A stretch of DNA of 64,000 nucleotides from positions 40,485,792-40,549,791 of the forward strand of contig NC_062222.1 of NCBI RefSeq assembly GCF_902686445.1. Direction: 5' to 3'. This document shows positions 36,456-50,525 of the stretch, in pieces. Origin of the DNA: Sciurus carolinensis. Lineage: Eukaryota; Chordata; Mammalia; Rodentia; Sciuridae. A program made the translations under genes and the position numbers. Each line of letters begins with the position of its first letter. Position 1 is the stretch's first letter. The notes under the pieces are model-generated. The model searched no databases and was not told the DNA's origin. It saw nothing but the letters and a program-made list of their open reading frames with translations.

Positions 36456-37137
36456 TGAGCTAAATGAAGAAGAAAATAAGAGAATTAAAACAATTTCTCT
36501 TTCACAGAGTCCTCCAACATTCTCCACTTTCTCCACCTCTCTACTCCCCTATATGTCTTTATCACTTCCTACTTCCTGTAGTTTGCTGTAATTTCCCAGA
36601 ATTCTGGTAAATTTTCTTTTTTGTGACCTCAGTGTATCAATAAGAGACACTAATTTATAGTTTTTCCAAGTTTTTATCTTATTATAAATACAGTTGGACA
36701 GCTTTTCTATCCCTCTATATCTTTATGCTTATAAAGCTGTTAAATTAAACTGATATTCTCTTTACACTTCCCAAATTGATTTTAACTGCTTCTATTTCTT
36801 GATTTGAATATTTACAAATAAGGATGAATAAGTTGATTTACACAACTCATATTACCATATAGAAATGTGGAAGAATAACAATCATAGCATATTATAGCAT
36901 TACAGTCTGGATACACATATAATATAGTAGGAAGAATCATGACTTTCAAAGTACATTTAAAAGTACTTTTCAATTCCTCATTGGAATGATTTAGGGGTAT
37001 TTTCTACAATTAAAATAATGGGACTAAAAACAATTAGAAATAGGAATGAATTTATTATTGGTTTGATCTTATTTAATGGTCAAAGAAACATAAAATTTTG
37101 ATGAAAATTCATTTCTGGGATATCTTCATTCCATTTC

Positions 37138-37322
37138 ATTTTCTTTTTTATTTTTGGTATCGGGGATTAAACTCAGGGGCACTTAACCTCTGAGACACAT
37201 CCCCAGCACTTTTTTGTATTTTATTTAGAGACAGGGTCTCACTGACGTGGCCTTTAACTAGCTATCCTCAGCCTCCCAAGCCACTGGGATTACAGGTGTG
37301 GGTTACAGTGTCCCGGATCTTC
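37138..37322 (-). mobile_element. B1-dID dimeric SINE
   Basis: Antisense ID part (GGGATTAAACTCAGGG), linker with AGAGACAGGGTCTCACTG, and antisense B1 part (CCACTGGGATTACAGG), in the standard order. Confidence 0.85.
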
Positions 37323-37427
37323 AGTTCATCTTAGTAGATGTTTTCTTTTCTCATGATTTACTAAGAAATAGATTATATTTAAAGTAACCAATGCTGGATT
37401 TTTTTTGATTTTGAGAGTTGGCTTGCT

Positions 37428-37655
37428 TGCTTTTTTTTTTTTAATGAGAAATTTATTTTTATTACTTTTCCAATTGTAGTTTTTTGGAGGTACTAGAGAT
37501 TGAACCTGGGGAAGCTGTACCAATTATCTACATCCTCAAACCTTTTTTTAAATTTTATTTTGAGACAGGGTCTTGCTAAATTGCCCAGATTCGCTTTGAG
37601 CTTGCAATCTTACTGCCTTAATCTCCTGAGTAGCTGGCATTGTAGGCATGACCAA
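37428..37655 (-). mobile_element. B1-dID dimeric SINE, diverged
   Basis: Same order as its neighbour at 37138 but more diverged. A poly-T lies at its left edge (37432-37442). Confidence 0.7.
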
Positions 37656-38064
37656 TCAGCAAGCTTTCAGTTGGAGATTTTATTTTTTTAGATCTTTAGA
37701 GTTATACATAGTGGTTGGGGTCATCCTGAAAAACTCACACTTGTATGGAAATAGATTTCAGTTCACGATTCCTGCGTTTCTGCCCCACTTTGCCCTCCCA
37801 TCCTCTCTTTCCTTTCCCATTCTCATTCCTCTACTTTACTGGACTTCTTTTGCTTGTCTAATAGTTTACATTTGATTATTTATTTTAGCCTATCCTTGCC
37901 TCCCCTTTCCTTTATTCAACTCTAGTTTCACATATGAGAGAAACATTGGACCTTTGAGTTTTTTCTAGATTTGACTAATTTCATCTAGCATGATATCCTC
38001 CCTTTCCATCCATTTACTGGCATATACCATCATTTCATTCTTTTTTTATGATTGTATAGAACTA

Positions 38065-38145
38065 TAATATATATATATATAATATATATGTACACATATA
38101 TACACACACACATGTGCATATACATATACACACATGCATATGTAT
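38065..38145. repeat. TA/CA-rich microsatellite
   Basis: Alternating AT, TATG and CACA units. They resume after the LTR (about 38591-38635), showing that the LTR inserted into the tract. Confidence 0.8.
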
Positions 38146-38590
38146 TGGGACTAATGACACGTTAACTAACTCAGGCTGACTCCTTACTCCCTGGCGAGTG
38201 AGCAAGATCAAGGCTCAAAGGCAGTTTCAAAGGTTAATGACGATAAATCAGACCACCTTCAGGAATTGGTTAACAGTTCCGCAAACGTGATCAGCTCCTG
38301 CTTGCCATATAGTCCTATGGGACTCTCACCTGTGTGAACCCCCGTGCCTTGCTGACCTTTAAGCTGATTGGTTCCCGCCTATGCCTTCACCCTACATAAA
38401 AACTGTGTGACTTCCTCAATAAATGATTTCCTGCTGTGACTGGTCTCCCTGAAGCGTCTGATTGTCCTTCACCCAGAGGGCTGCGTGCAGGCGGTCAGTC
38501 GGCCCTACCTATCCTGGTCTGACCTTGTTGGGGAGTGTCCCCTTCCCTTGCCACTGGTCGAGAAGAGCAAGGGGGCTAAAGACCCCGACA
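38146..38590 (+). mobile_element. Solo LTR, class II-like, inserted in an L1
   Basis: About 445 bp, TGGGACTAATGACAC start and CCCCGACA end. It has a TATA-like TACATAAAAA (near 38394) and AATAAA (38418-38423). CATATGTAT flanks both sides, but the target is a TA/TG repeat so the exact duplication is ambiguous. U3 is closely similar to the LTR at 53628, while R/U5 differs. Confidence 0.8.
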
Positions 38591-39614
38591 CATATGTATA
38601 TATAAAACACATATATATGTATGTATATGTATAAAAATTTCTTAATCTATCCATCTATTGACAGGTATCTGGGTGGATTCTATAATATTAAGCTAGTGTG
38701 AATTGTGCTGCCATAAACATTAATGTGGCTGTATCACTGTCGTATGCTTATTTTAGATCTTTTGGGGCAATATCAAGGATTGTGATAGCTGGATCATATG
38801 GTGGATCCATCACAAGATTTTTGAGGAATCTTCATACTGCTCTGCAGAGTGGTTGTACTAGTCTGAAATCTTGCCAACAATGTACAAATGGACTTTTTCC
38901 TCACAACCTTGCCTACACTTATTGTTGTTCATGTTCTTGATCATTGTCATTCTGACTGAAGTGAGATTAAATCTCAATGTATTTTTAATTTGTACTTCCC
39001 TATAGATGTTGAACTGGCCAAGATTTTCTCCCATTCTGTAGCCTTTCTCTTCATGCTCTTAATCATTTCTTTTATGTTTGGTGCCATCTCACTTATTCAT
39101 TCTTTGTTTTATTTATTGCACTTTGGGGGTCTTATTAAGGAAGTCAGTGCCAGCACCTATATGATGGATTATTGACCCTATGCTTTCTCCTAGCAGTTGT
39201 AGTTTCTTAACTGATTCTCAAGTTTTTGAGCCATTTTGATTTCAGTTTTGTGCAGGGTTGGGGGAGTCTAATTTCATTTTTCTATATATATATCTATCTA
39301 TCCAGTTTTCCAATTTATTAAAAAGACTCTTTCCTCCATCATATATTTTTGGCATCTTTGTCAAATATCAGGTGAATATAGGATTGTGGGTCTGTCTCTG
39401 TGTCTTCTAGTTTGTTCCATTGGTTTTCATGTCTATTTTGATGCCAATACCATGCTGCCTTTGTTAATACATCTATGTAGTATGATTTCTGATCAGGTAT
39501 TGTGATGCTTCTGTCCCTGAAAACTAAATCACTTCTACAGATTTAACTGGAGTATTTGAAAATTAATATATTATGTATTTGAAAAGACTTCTATCTCACT
39601 TTAAAGAATTTTAA

Positions 39615-39825
39615 ATTCTTTGCCTGTAATACCAGCATCTTGGGAGGCTGAGGCAGGAGGATTGTGAGTTCAAAGTCAACCTTAGCAACTTACCCAGACC
39701 CTAACCAACTCAGGGAAAGTCTGTCTCTAAATAAAATATAAAAAAGGACTGGGAATGTGGCTCAGTAGTTAAAACACTTCTGGGTTCAATCCCTGGTACC
39801 CCCCGACCCCAGCAAAAACATAATT
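39615..39825 (+). mobile_element. B1-dID dimeric SINE
   Basis: B1 part with TGGGAGGCTGAGGCAGGAGG, A-rich linker, then ID part with ATGTGGCTCAGTAG and GGGTTCAATCCC. Confidence 0.85.
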
Positions 39826-40196
39826 CTGTAGTCAGAAAATGAACACTATTTCTAAGAACCACAAATGCAATTAACTACAACGTGATTCCATGGAGAAAGT
39901 AAAAAAATACTTTGAATTAAATAATAGTTTTTCATTTCTTTGGCAAAATGAATTTAAAAGATCACTAGACAAGATTCCCCAGTTTTCCTTGTAATTCATA
40001 CTAATTATGAATGAATCTTACTCATCATTTCTCATGTAAAAACATAGTGTAGAGCCCTAGAAGTTTCTTATAGCTGAAGTAATTTCAATTTATCGATGGA
40101 TGTAATCTTAGGAGGAGAACAGCCACTCAAGAATTATCTATAAGTAAGACAGAGAACATTTCATAAAATTAGTGCTTGTAAAAATGAGACACTCCT

Positions 40197-40338
40197 GGGG
40201 CTGGTGTTGTGGCTCAGTGGTAGAATGCTTTCCTAGCATGTGTGAGGTACTGGGTTCAATTCTCAGCACCACACACACACACAAAAAAAAATGAATAAAA
40301 TGAGGATCTATCAACATCTAAAAAAAATTTAAAAAAAA
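40197..40338 (+). mobile_element. ID SINE with target duplication
   Basis: TGGCTCAGTGG (A box) and GGGTTCAATTC (B box) are followed by CA and A-rich tails. The flanks AGACACTCCT (40187-40196) and AGACACTTCT (40339-40348) form a target-site duplication with one mismatch. Confidence 0.85.
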
Positions 40339-40348
40339 AGACACTTCT

Positions 40349-42470
40349 GAGTTGTCAGAGCATTCTTCCCTTAGTGTGAACAACCAACATAAAGGTAAGT
40401 AACGATAAAGGAGGTACCGTAATTTTCAAACTTTTCAAATGTTTTTATTATTTCCATTATGGGGCCTATGAATTTCTCATGAATTTCCATTACTTTTGTC
40501 TATTAAATTACATTAAACTCTAGAGGATATTTAACCTAGGAAATTATTGTGTTTATACACTGATATTTACCTAGGTAATTATTGTTTATATATCTCAAAT
40601 TTAAGTTTTAAATCTATATAAATTATATATTTTGGAAATAAATATATTTGGAAAATAATTATTTTACCCAATATTAAGATTATGACAATTGTTCTGTGCT
40701 CCTGTTCCTCTACAATTTTTATTTTTAACAGATTTAGAGATCATATATAGAAGGAGTACTAATGTTTAGTATCTGCCTCCCAAACTTATTTGACAAGTGA
40801 GGAAGCTACCCAGTCTCATTAATTTTCCTTCAGAATTACCCGAATAACAGAAATATTTTGACACACTTCTAGTTCTAGTGAGTCAAATACTTCTATGATA
40901 CCTCTTCTTTGATGCCAAAGGTTTAGTAACAACAGCTCTTCAACTTAAGAGCTGAAGCTCATTTCATATTTACCTTTTAGCTTCATATTAGAAGTATTAT
41001 ATGTTTTCTACATTTTAATATACAATGGTGATACACACATTTAATAATAAATGATGAGTATAATGAGATATTTTTTAAAAACTTTAACTTGTTTGTAGTC
41101 ATAAAGAAGACTTTGATAATATGAAGTTTTAATTGTACTGATTCCTAGCAATCTTTTAGCTCTTAATGTTATAAAAAAATGTTAAATTACTAGAGATTAA
41201 AATGAGTACATTAAAAATATACAAAGATAAAATAAGACGTTAAAACCTATTGAAGTTTTGTAATGTATAACAATTTTTACCTTCAGAGATTATCTACTCA
41301 ATTATAAAAGAATACACTGTATCTTTTAGTGTCAAATATGTAATATTTACTTTGAGATGGAAATAGCACCTTAGAGTAAATGATGATGAACCCCTTTCAG
41401 TTACATTTTATAGTGATGACATTTATTTCAACAGAATTTACCATTTAAATTACATCCAAAGCTGTTTATATTTCTAAATATATGTCCATCTCTTTTCTAC
41501 AATTCAATGAAGTTAATTTCCATTTCAATATTCATATCTAGTTGTAAATTTTAATACCACTTCTCAGTGAAGTATCTCTATGTTGTGTAGTCGTTGTCTA
41601 ATGTAAAAAAGTGAGAAATATTTTGACTTATCATTAAATAATGAGTAATATAAAGTTGGAGTAAACATATACACAGCACATAAGTATCTATGTATTTTAA
41701 CAACAACAACAAAAAAAAAATAGGTCCTAAGGAAAAAAGAACCAAGAATAATATGAAAGTTAGTCTCTGGGACCCCATGACAATTCACTTATTGGATCTA
41801 GAAAATGGAGAGAAGTAGGTTGGATGAGGGTTGAAGATGAAGAATACCAACATGTACTTTTGACTGCTCATATGAGATGTCTTTATGAATCAATAATCAA
41901 GATGTTTAATTTCTTATAGAACATATAATTAAGTTTAACAGAGTTTTGTGATCTCAAAGACTCATTAGAATATAGAAGGTAATTTAAACTACTGAAATTA
42001 ATTGGTAATTCAATCTTTGTATTTCAGCACAAAAAATTGAGAGTGATCTGGAATAGAACCTAAAATATGACTCTTCAAGGACAGAGAGCAGCTTTTAGAT
42101 AACCTTAGAAAGATGTACCTTAGAAGACAAAAATACTAAAGTATGGTATGACATTGAAATCCAAAGGACAAAGCTGTGTAAAAAAGCAAAAAATACAGTA
42201 ATGTAGAATCAAAATGAAGAGAGAATATACAGAACTAAATTAAAAGATATCTCTGGATCATTTGCTTTGTTGAACCTGAGATTTAAAAAGAATACTTACT
42301 GATTTAGAACTTATAACCACCTTATTAACCAAAAAATATTATAAGTATAAATAATATAAATTCAAAAATGGATTTTATAGAATCTTTATAAAATATCTTC
42401 ATTTTCATTTATGAAGTCATTTTTGTTCTTAAAAACATTTTCTAGATATTCAGTTTTCACTTTAAGCATT
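40349..42470. other. AT-rich intergenic DNA, nothing recognised
   Basis: No gene or clear repeat was seen. Confidence 0.5.
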
Positions 42471-42477
42471 TGAGCTC

Positions 42478-42590
42478 ATAGGCAGGAGGATTGCAATCAC
42501 CATCTTAAAATTAAACAAATAAAAAGGGCTAGGAATATGGCTCAGTACTTAAATACCCCTAGGTTCAATTCCTGGTACCAAATTTAAAAA
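42478..42590 (+). mobile_element. B1-dID SINE, partial
   Basis: A short B1 remnant (AGGCAGGAGGATTGC) and an ID part (ATATGGCTCAGTACTTAAA, then GGTTCAATTCCTGG). Confidence 0.65.
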
Positions 42591-43734
42591 AGAGTTTGAC
42601 CTCATAGTTTTTAAGACATGATTCAAGGTATGATTCAATTGTACACCTCAATTTTGTATCTTCCAGTTAATCACAGGGTTCTTACATTACCTATTCCATA
42701 TTCCTCAGTTGGGTGATTATATTTCAGGCTATCGATTCTGAATAAATCAGTCCCTGCATTAAAAAGAAGAGAAGCCTTCACTATTGCATGGAAAACCATG
42801 ACTAATCACAAAGACCAGAAAATTCTCATGACATGTGCCTCAGATCAAACTTCAATAATTAAGTTTAAAATTAAGCAGCATATTTTTTCTAATAAAAACT
42901 GAAAATTTGTGATAAGCCAAAAGATAAAAAGACAAAGGTGTTATCAGTTATTGCACATAGGTGCTATCTTCAAAATGTAGCTAATTAATGTTGAACTTTT
43001 GTAAAGCTCTTTTGACGAAGTTCTAACTTTCCTACTAAGTCTAAATGTGCTCATTAAAATTATGGCGTTTCCATAAATATCAAAGCAATTAAATATGCAT
43101 AAGCCATCACTTCAGAGAATTTTCTGACAGATTTTGAGTTTAAAGTAGCAATTTCTGTAGTAAGAAAGTAGTGATTATGAAGAATGTGGAGTTAATCTTA
43201 ATTCAGAATAGTAATATTAAAAGAACAAAAACTTTTGTTCACAAATGGCTTTACTCTGACGGCATTCAACTTAAATTTTTGTGTGTGTATTTTCCATTTA
43301 ATTTAGAATCTCAATCGTGTTCCAAGTTGGTTGATTTTTTTTTTTTATTGAGAATGCAATGAAACACTAAGGATAATAAATTAATTGGCAAAGTATGGAT
43401 TAAATACTGAAAATTCAGGCTTCCTTTTAAGAATTTGGAATTTAGAGATGATCTCAGCATAATTAGGAGGCAGTGATTTTACTACCATATGGATTACATT
43501 CAGAAAGAGAACTAATATACACTTAACACTGCTGAAAAAATTTTAAATATCACTAGTTAAAAAAAAAATGAGTACCTAACAGAAAAAAAGTAGAATCGGG
43601 GAAAGATTACAAGAAAAGGGAGGATGGGAGAAAAAAGGAAGTATGTTGGATAGAATTAGAACAAATTATATTCCATACTTTTATAATCATGTCAAAATGA
43701 ACCCGATATTATGTATAAATAAAAAAACTAATAC

Positions 43735-43925
43735 AAGCCCTGCACGGTGGTGCATGCCTGTAATCACAGCTTGTCAGGAGTCTGAGGCAAAAGGATCACA
43801 AGTTCAAAGCCAGCTTCTGCAAAAGGGAGGCACTAAGCAATTCAAATAAAATACAAAATAGGACTGGGGATGTGCTTCCATGATCAAGTGCCCCTGAGTT
43901 CAAACCCTGGTACCCCCTCCCCATG
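43735..43925 (+). mobile_element. B1-dID dimeric SINE
   Basis: B1 head with GGTGGTGCATGCCTGTAATC (a 7SL-like Pol III promoter), A-rich linker, and ID part with GGGGATGTGCTTCC and GAGTTCAAACCC. Confidence 0.85.
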
Positions 43926-44777
43926 AGAAAATATATATGTTATAAGTATTTGTACTTAATAATCATGTGATGAATCAAGATGAACTGAAGGATTATGAAC
44001 CTGATGGTCACACCTAGTTTTCAGAATCACTTGTACTATTTAAAACTGCCAACTTTCCTTTCTATATTCCTGAAGGAGTGGTTTTAATTTAGTTATCTTG
44101 AAGAATTATTAATACTTAAAATTATGTGTTATTTCTAACACTGTAGAAATAGTTAAAAAAAAACTCCTTTCTTCTAAAGTTAAAATATTACCCTATTAAA
44201 AATAGCATTACAATGTTATCTACATGCTGTAGTCATATAAGTTCCAAGAGTGTGGAAATTAATTTAAGTATGAGAAGAGAAATTCTAAAAATTTTATTTT
44301 TCCTACTTTCATTTATTATAAATATGTTTGATGCATTTGCTTGGAGCTACTATTGATGTTAAAAATTTGACTGATCACATTAAGCTAATTCTTAGTTCAA
44401 TCATTATTTTATATATATGTATATACATATATATTATTTTAGTACATTTTCTCACTTTTCATTAATTTTAAATTGTACTTATTTTTGTTTCTACTGTACA
44501 GATGTTTATACTTTTAAAATATATTAATTTACTAAGCTGATCTTTTCTCAATTTTTCCACTTAATTTGGGACTGTAAATCATTGTCCTTATATGATACTA
44601 GTGAAAAAATGAACCTGCATTATTTCAACATTTTAAACATATTCCTATGTATTAGCTTGTTCAGTTTGCAAATGCATTGTAAAGAGATTATTTCATTGAA
44701 GTACTTTCTAGTGAGAGAATTTACCAACATTAATATTCATTCATTAATTTTTTTTCCCCCTTTGGCTTACTTTGAAT
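43926..44777. other. AT-rich intergenic DNA
   Basis: Nothing beyond a TA/TG alternating tract near 44410-44436. Confidence 0.5.
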
Positions 44778-44872
44778 AATTTTTTTTTTTTTTTATGGTG
44801 CTGGGTATTGAACCCACGGCCTTGTGCATGAGAGGCAGCCACTCTACCTACTGAGCTTTATGCCCAGGCACT
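44778..44872 (-). mobile_element. ID SINE
   Basis: A poly-T is followed by GTGCTGGGTATTGAACCCAC (antisense B box) and CTACTGAGCTTTATG (antisense A box). A head-to-tail complete ID on the minus strand. Confidence 0.8.
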
Positions 44873-47800
44873 GAAATTTCTTTTGTAACAAAAATATCAG
44901 AGTGTATTTCAGCCTATTTAATTTGTTCCATTGATTATCTGTTTTTTGCTACTGTAGAAGTATATTATAATTTATTAGAATATTTTGCATGAAATATCCC
45001 CTTTATTTGTAAAGTGTTTTCCATGTGTAACTTTCATGTGGAAAAAAAAACTGAACACCTGGAAAACTAAGTAAGTGATTTTCTTCCATTATTTAATACT
45101 GAAGGGTCCACATTATTATAATTATTTTTTGGAAAAACTTACCTACCATTGTGCCTTTATAATTTATTCCTTACCCTTAAAATTGAATTACTAAGTTAAT
45201 GAAAGTGTATGCTTGATCTTAGTATTTGTCATTTTAACTAGTATGTCCCCACCTTGTCATATGCAGTCTTTGTATATTCTTGCTGGCCCTGTCTACTGTT
45301 TACCATATTGATACTATTGAACTTTTTTTTTCACTAAGATTTTAAAACTAGCTAATACATTGACATATTACCATGATGATGTAAGGGAACATGAAACAAA
45401 AACAAAAACAAAAACAAAAAAATCAAGTAAGATTACTTATTTATAATTTATTTTCTCTGGCTAATAAAATTACTGACTTCATAATGGTTAATACACAGGT
45501 ACATTTTTGTGATAGACATCACTCTACAATATTACTATGTTGACTGTTCTTACAGTGATGTTAAGAAATCATACCTCTTATTGTAACTCACAAATTAAGA
45601 ACTTGAAAGTAAAAAAAATAGAGATTTACATTCTGTGTATGAGATGAATTTTATTTATCTCTTGCAATAGATAAAACTATAAAAAATATACAAAAGGCAT
45701 ATTTCAGCTATTTGAGGACCTTAAAAGTAATTAGCACCTAATAGGCTAATTAAGAAGAACCTGATAAAGTACCACCCAACCTACTATGCATTTGCCATAT
45801 TTTCCCTTCCAGTATAAACTCAGCCACACGTTAGAGATTGGAAACTGTGACACAAACAGACCTGGTGGAAGCTCCTGAATTTTTTTCTTTTTGTCCTTTT
45901 CTTGAAATGCCAAGAGAGGCTATATATAATGCAAAACTAAATCAATCAATCAATTGGTAAATGAATAAAACAAGAAAGAAGGGTTGAGATGACAAAACAA
46001 TAGAAAGACAGATAGATGAGATGGATAATTTAGAATCAGTTGCTTGTTTATACTCAAAGAAAACCCTGCTAATACAAATGTGGAAACAATGCATTTTAAA
46101 TTGTGCAAAAATACATAATAATGAGGATATAAGAATATTTAATTAGAATGGTACAAGATATATAAGAACACATTTATAAAATTATATTGAAGATTATAAA
46201 ACATTATGAACAAAATAGAATTATGTCATGCTCATTCATGAAGGTTGTAATATAAAATTATTCAAAAATTATCTCTATATCGACTTTAATTCAATAAAAT
46301 CCTTGAAAGATTCTATAGTGGAAAAATATCTTCTAGAGCTTAAAATAATTATCACAGTATTGAAAATTTGCTCAGAAAATACCACAAATCATTGTAATCA
46401 ATTCAACATCATTTCACTATAAATCATGAATCAGACACATGCAACAAAATAAAGGATATTGAAATAGTGCAGAATATTATTTTTTCTGAATACCATATCA
46501 AGGGATTGCTCTGAGATTTATATTTGTAGACCTCTTTAAAGACATAGCCATATGCCAGAATACAGATGTATAGTTTTATTCTGTAAGTATTTCCAGAACA
46601 TATGAAGGATTTTGTAGTAATTTTCAGTTCTACCAAGAGTGCCTTCTTTGATAATTTATATATTGAACCTTACTGCCTTGGTTCAAATCTCAGTTTCACC
46701 ATATATTTGCTACAAGAACATGTACAGATTAATTTGCATTTACTTGTCTGGATTTTATCTTTTATAAAATTAGTAATTTATTATAAGGATATTTTGAGAA
46801 TTAAATGACTTAATAGTTAAAAAATTTTTAAGGATGTGCCTGAAACATAAATGCACTATAAAAACAAAAAAAAAGATTAAAAAATGGTACCATGAAATTA
46901 CACACATGAGAAAATTATATATGAAAACTAAAATTTAAAATACTGTGCATATTAAAATTGATAAAATTATGCAAACAGAACTTTAATAATTACATAATCT
47001 GCATATGTTACCCAAAGGCATGGGAATATGTCTTAAGTTGATAGCATTATTTTTGCTTTTGCTATTGTGTTTATTCATTTGTTCAATTTGTTTGAGTAGG
47101 CAAACAGAGATTAAACATGGAGAGGAAATACCAAATATTCTTCTCATTGTTCACTGGGCTGTGTGTTTTTAAACTGAATACTGCAATTATAGATTTTTAT
47201 ATTTCTAGTTTGTATTTTATGTTTACATTAATGAGATTATTTTAAATGCTAAACTAAATATTTTACACTTACCCATACTAACTATAGAATTTCAGTAATA
47301 TTCTAGAGTATTCCCTTGTTTTATTAAAGTTTGGAAACACTTATCTGTACCTACTACTCAAAGCTAATAAGCTGATTTATTCAATTCAAAATGCCTTCTG
47401 ACAAACAGGTGCAGGAACTTCATCAGCTTAGTGTGGTTGATGATCCTCCTGAGCTCTAGGTGTTTAATATCACCAGTCCTTGAGAATTAATACCTCAGCT
47501 GCAAATTGGGTATGAGAAGTCCAATGTTCTCTGGTTATTTGGAGAGCATTTTTATTTACTTGTAATAAGTTATTTTAAAATTTAAATCAGGTTCTTAATT
47601 GCTGGTCTTTCATGCTTGTATAATAAAATGAAAAGTTTACTCATAAGCCATGTTAATTCCTTTCTACAGTAATATATTGGGAAACACTCTTCAGGCTAAC
47701 CTAAATTATCTTAAGTATTTTCAAACAAGTGCTTCTTTTGCTTGTCTTTCAAGTTGTTTCAGATTGGTGATTATTAAATTTAACTAATTTGAGAAAGTCA

Positions 47801-47930
47801 GTGGAAGATTTACTTTTTTTTAATCAATCACATGGATTATCCAAGAGAAATGTTTTTTCTTTTGTGCTACTCTAAGTCAGATTTGCAGTAATATTAATAA
47901 AAGGTACCCAGTCCAATAAAGGTAAAATAA
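44873..47930. other. AT-rich intergenic DNA
   Basis: No gene was seen. A (AAAAAC)n repeat of about four units lies at about 45397-45421. Confidence 0.5.
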
Positions 47931-47937
47931 TCACTGA

Positions 47938-48369
47938 TGTTATGGTTTAATTATGTGGTGTCCCCAAAAACCTCATGTGTGAGAAAATGCAAGAAAGTAT
48001 AGAGGTGAAATGATTGAGAGTTTTAATCTAATCTGTACATTAATCCCCTGATAGGGATTAACTGGGTGGTAGTTCTAGGGTGTGATTTGAGGAGGTAGTT
48101 CTTTGGGAGTATGCCTTTGGGGTACATAGTTTGTCTCCACTTAGGGGAACTCTCTTTCTCTGGTTTCTGGCAGCCACATCCTGAGCTGCTTCCCTCTACC
48201 ATACTCTTTTCTGCCACAATGTTCTGCCTTATCTCGGGCCCAGAGCAATGGAGTTGGCTGTCAGTGGATTGAGACTGCTGAAACCGTGAGCCCCTAATGA
48301 ACTTTTCCTCCTCTAAAGTTGTTCTTGTCGGGACTTTTGGTCACAGCAGTGAAAAAGCTGACTTACACA
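47938..48369 (+). mobile_element. MaLR solo LTR
   Basis: It begins TGTTATGGTTTAATTATG, followed by the TCCCCAAAAACCTCATGTG segment and ending near ACTTACACA, in the block order of MaLR LTRs. It is moderately diverged. Confidence 0.7.
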
Positions 48370-49261
48370 CTTGGTATAGTTTTATAAAGAATTTGGAAAA
48401 GTAGCATTTCAAATTTAAGTGTTTTCTACTTATTAGTTTAGTACCTTCAAGAAGCACATAGCAAATAAAGGTCATCATTTCTACTGAAAAACCTTGAGAA
48501 TTCAGAGGATAAAACTTTTAAAGGTATATTCTTAGGATGCTCTGCTCTGCAAACAATTTTATAGGGAAAGGATCATATAGTATGTAAAGGAACATCAAGG
48601 GTCTTAACATTTCCATTGAGCTTAATAATACAACTATGTATTTCATAATTATGGAGTTTTAAAGAAGTATTCTTTATCAAAATATATAACCAAAAATGTC
48701 CATTTTTCCACTTGATAAAATAATACTAGCATCGTGACTAATTAGAAAAAAGTTTATTTGGATTCACATAACCATAGATATACATTTAATATTCTTTTTT
48801 GATCTAAAAATGATAAGTAATTATCTTTTACACATAAATAAGCTAAGAACCTAGAAATAAAACATTTGACCACACTACACATCTGGTTAAAGGTATCATT
48901 AGCATTAGAAAATGAGCACTCTGCTATTTTCTGTCTGTCCCTACTACTGTGCTACATGCAGTCCTTATTCTTGGTCTCAGTTTCTTTACCTACAAATTGG
49001 GGGAAATAATGCCTACGTCATTGGATTTTGTGAACATTAAACAGTAAGTAAAGCATTTGGATTAGTGTTCCAAAAATATCAACTACTCTAAGACTGTTAG
49101 TGAGAATAGACTATATTCTCATTGATAAGAGATTATCATTAATGAAAATATAATTATTAGCAAATGCACATTAGGCAATAAACAGAATGATCATGTGAAG
49201 ATATATCAAATACATCAAAGAATTTTTATGAATAATCATAAAGAATTTGTTTTCAAAAATA
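48370..49261. other. AT-rich intergenic DNA, nothing recognised
   Basis: No gene or clear repeat was seen. Confidence 0.5.
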
Positions 49262-50525
49262 TTATTTAATTGTGTGGTTTTTCTTTGAGGTTACTGCAAA
49301 TGGGATAATTTTCTTAATTTTTCTTTCAGTGGATTCATTACTGATGTATAGGAATATGTTTGATTTATGGGTATTGATTTTATATCCCACTACTTTGCAG
49401 AATTCATTTATTAGTTCTAGAAGTTTTTGGGTGGGATTATTTGGATCTTCTAAATATAGGATCATATCATCAGCAAATAGTGATATTTTGAGTTCTTTAC
49501 CTATTTATATACCTTTAATTTGTTTCTTCTAATTGCTCTGGCTAGAGTTTCAAGGACAATGTTGAATGTAAAAGTGGTGAAAGAGGGCATCCTTGTCTCA
49601 TTCCAGTTTTTAGAGGGAATGCTTTCTATTTTTCTCCATTTAGAATTTTATTGGCCTTGGATTTAACATATATGGCTTTTACCATGTTGAGGTATGTTCC
49701 TACTACCACTAGGTTTTCTAGTGTTTGGAATATGAAGGGGTGCTGTGTTTTGTCAAATGCTTTTCTGCATTTATTGAGATGATCATATGGTTCTTGTTTT
49801 TAAGTCTATTGAATTATGTTTATTGATTTCTGTATGTTGAAACAACCCTGCATCCCTGGGATGAACCCTATTGATCATGGCACACTATCTTTTAAATATG
49901 TTTTTGTATGTTATTTGCCAGAATTTTATTGAGAATTTTTGCATCTATGTTCATCAGGGATATTGGTCTGAAGTTTTCTTTCCTTGATGTGTCTTTGTCT
50001 GGTTTTGGTATCAGGGTGATATTAACCTCATAAAATGAGTTTGAAAGCATTCCCTCCTTTATTATTCATGAAATAACTTGAGGACTATTAGCGTTAATTC
50101 TTCTTTGGACTTGTAGAACTCAGTTGAGAATCCTCCTGGTTCTGGGTTTTTCATAATTGGTATGCATTTGATGGAGCTTTCTATTTTATTACTTGAAAAT
50201 GTTTTATTTAAGTCGTGTATAACCTCCAGATTCAGTTTAGGTAGGTCATATATCTCTAGAAATTCGTTGATGTCTTCAACATTTTCTATTTCATTGGAAT
50301 ATAAATTTTCAAAATTTCTAATTATCTTCTATGTTTTACTTGTGTCTGTTGTGATATTTACTTTTTCATCACGTATTTTAGTAATTTGCGTTTTCTTACT
50401 TTTTCTCTATGTTAATGTGGCTAGGGATTTTCAATTTTATTTTTTCAAAGAACCAATGTTTTTTGTCAATTTTTTCCACTGTTCCTTTCAACATTGCCAT
50501 ATTAGCAACCCAGCTTCAAGTACAT
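49262..50525 (-). pseudogene. L1 ORF2 fragment (reverse transcriptase region)
   Basis: Minus-strand frames such as 49262-49465 contain the L1 RT segment MILYLEDPNNPTQKLLEL followed by an ELINEFCKVVGYKINTHKS stretch. The rest of the RT region extends to about 50525 with frameshifts and stops. Neither the 3' UTR nor the 5' part is present, so this is an internal fragment. Confidence 0.75.

Larger units (their letters stand above)
37676..39530 (-). mobile_element. L1 3' end and ORF2 remnant, split by a solo LTR
   Basis: On the minus strand, ORF2 C-terminal sequence (about 38640-39530) runs into an L1 3' UTR (about 37676-38060). A microsatellite and the LTR at 38146-38590 sit between them. Stops and indels abolish coding. 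Confidence 0.75.

Noticed and set aside
40197..40338. tRNA-Ala gene
   Set aside because: A and B boxes are present, but the tRNA body cannot complete a cloverleaf and it has SINE tails and target duplications.
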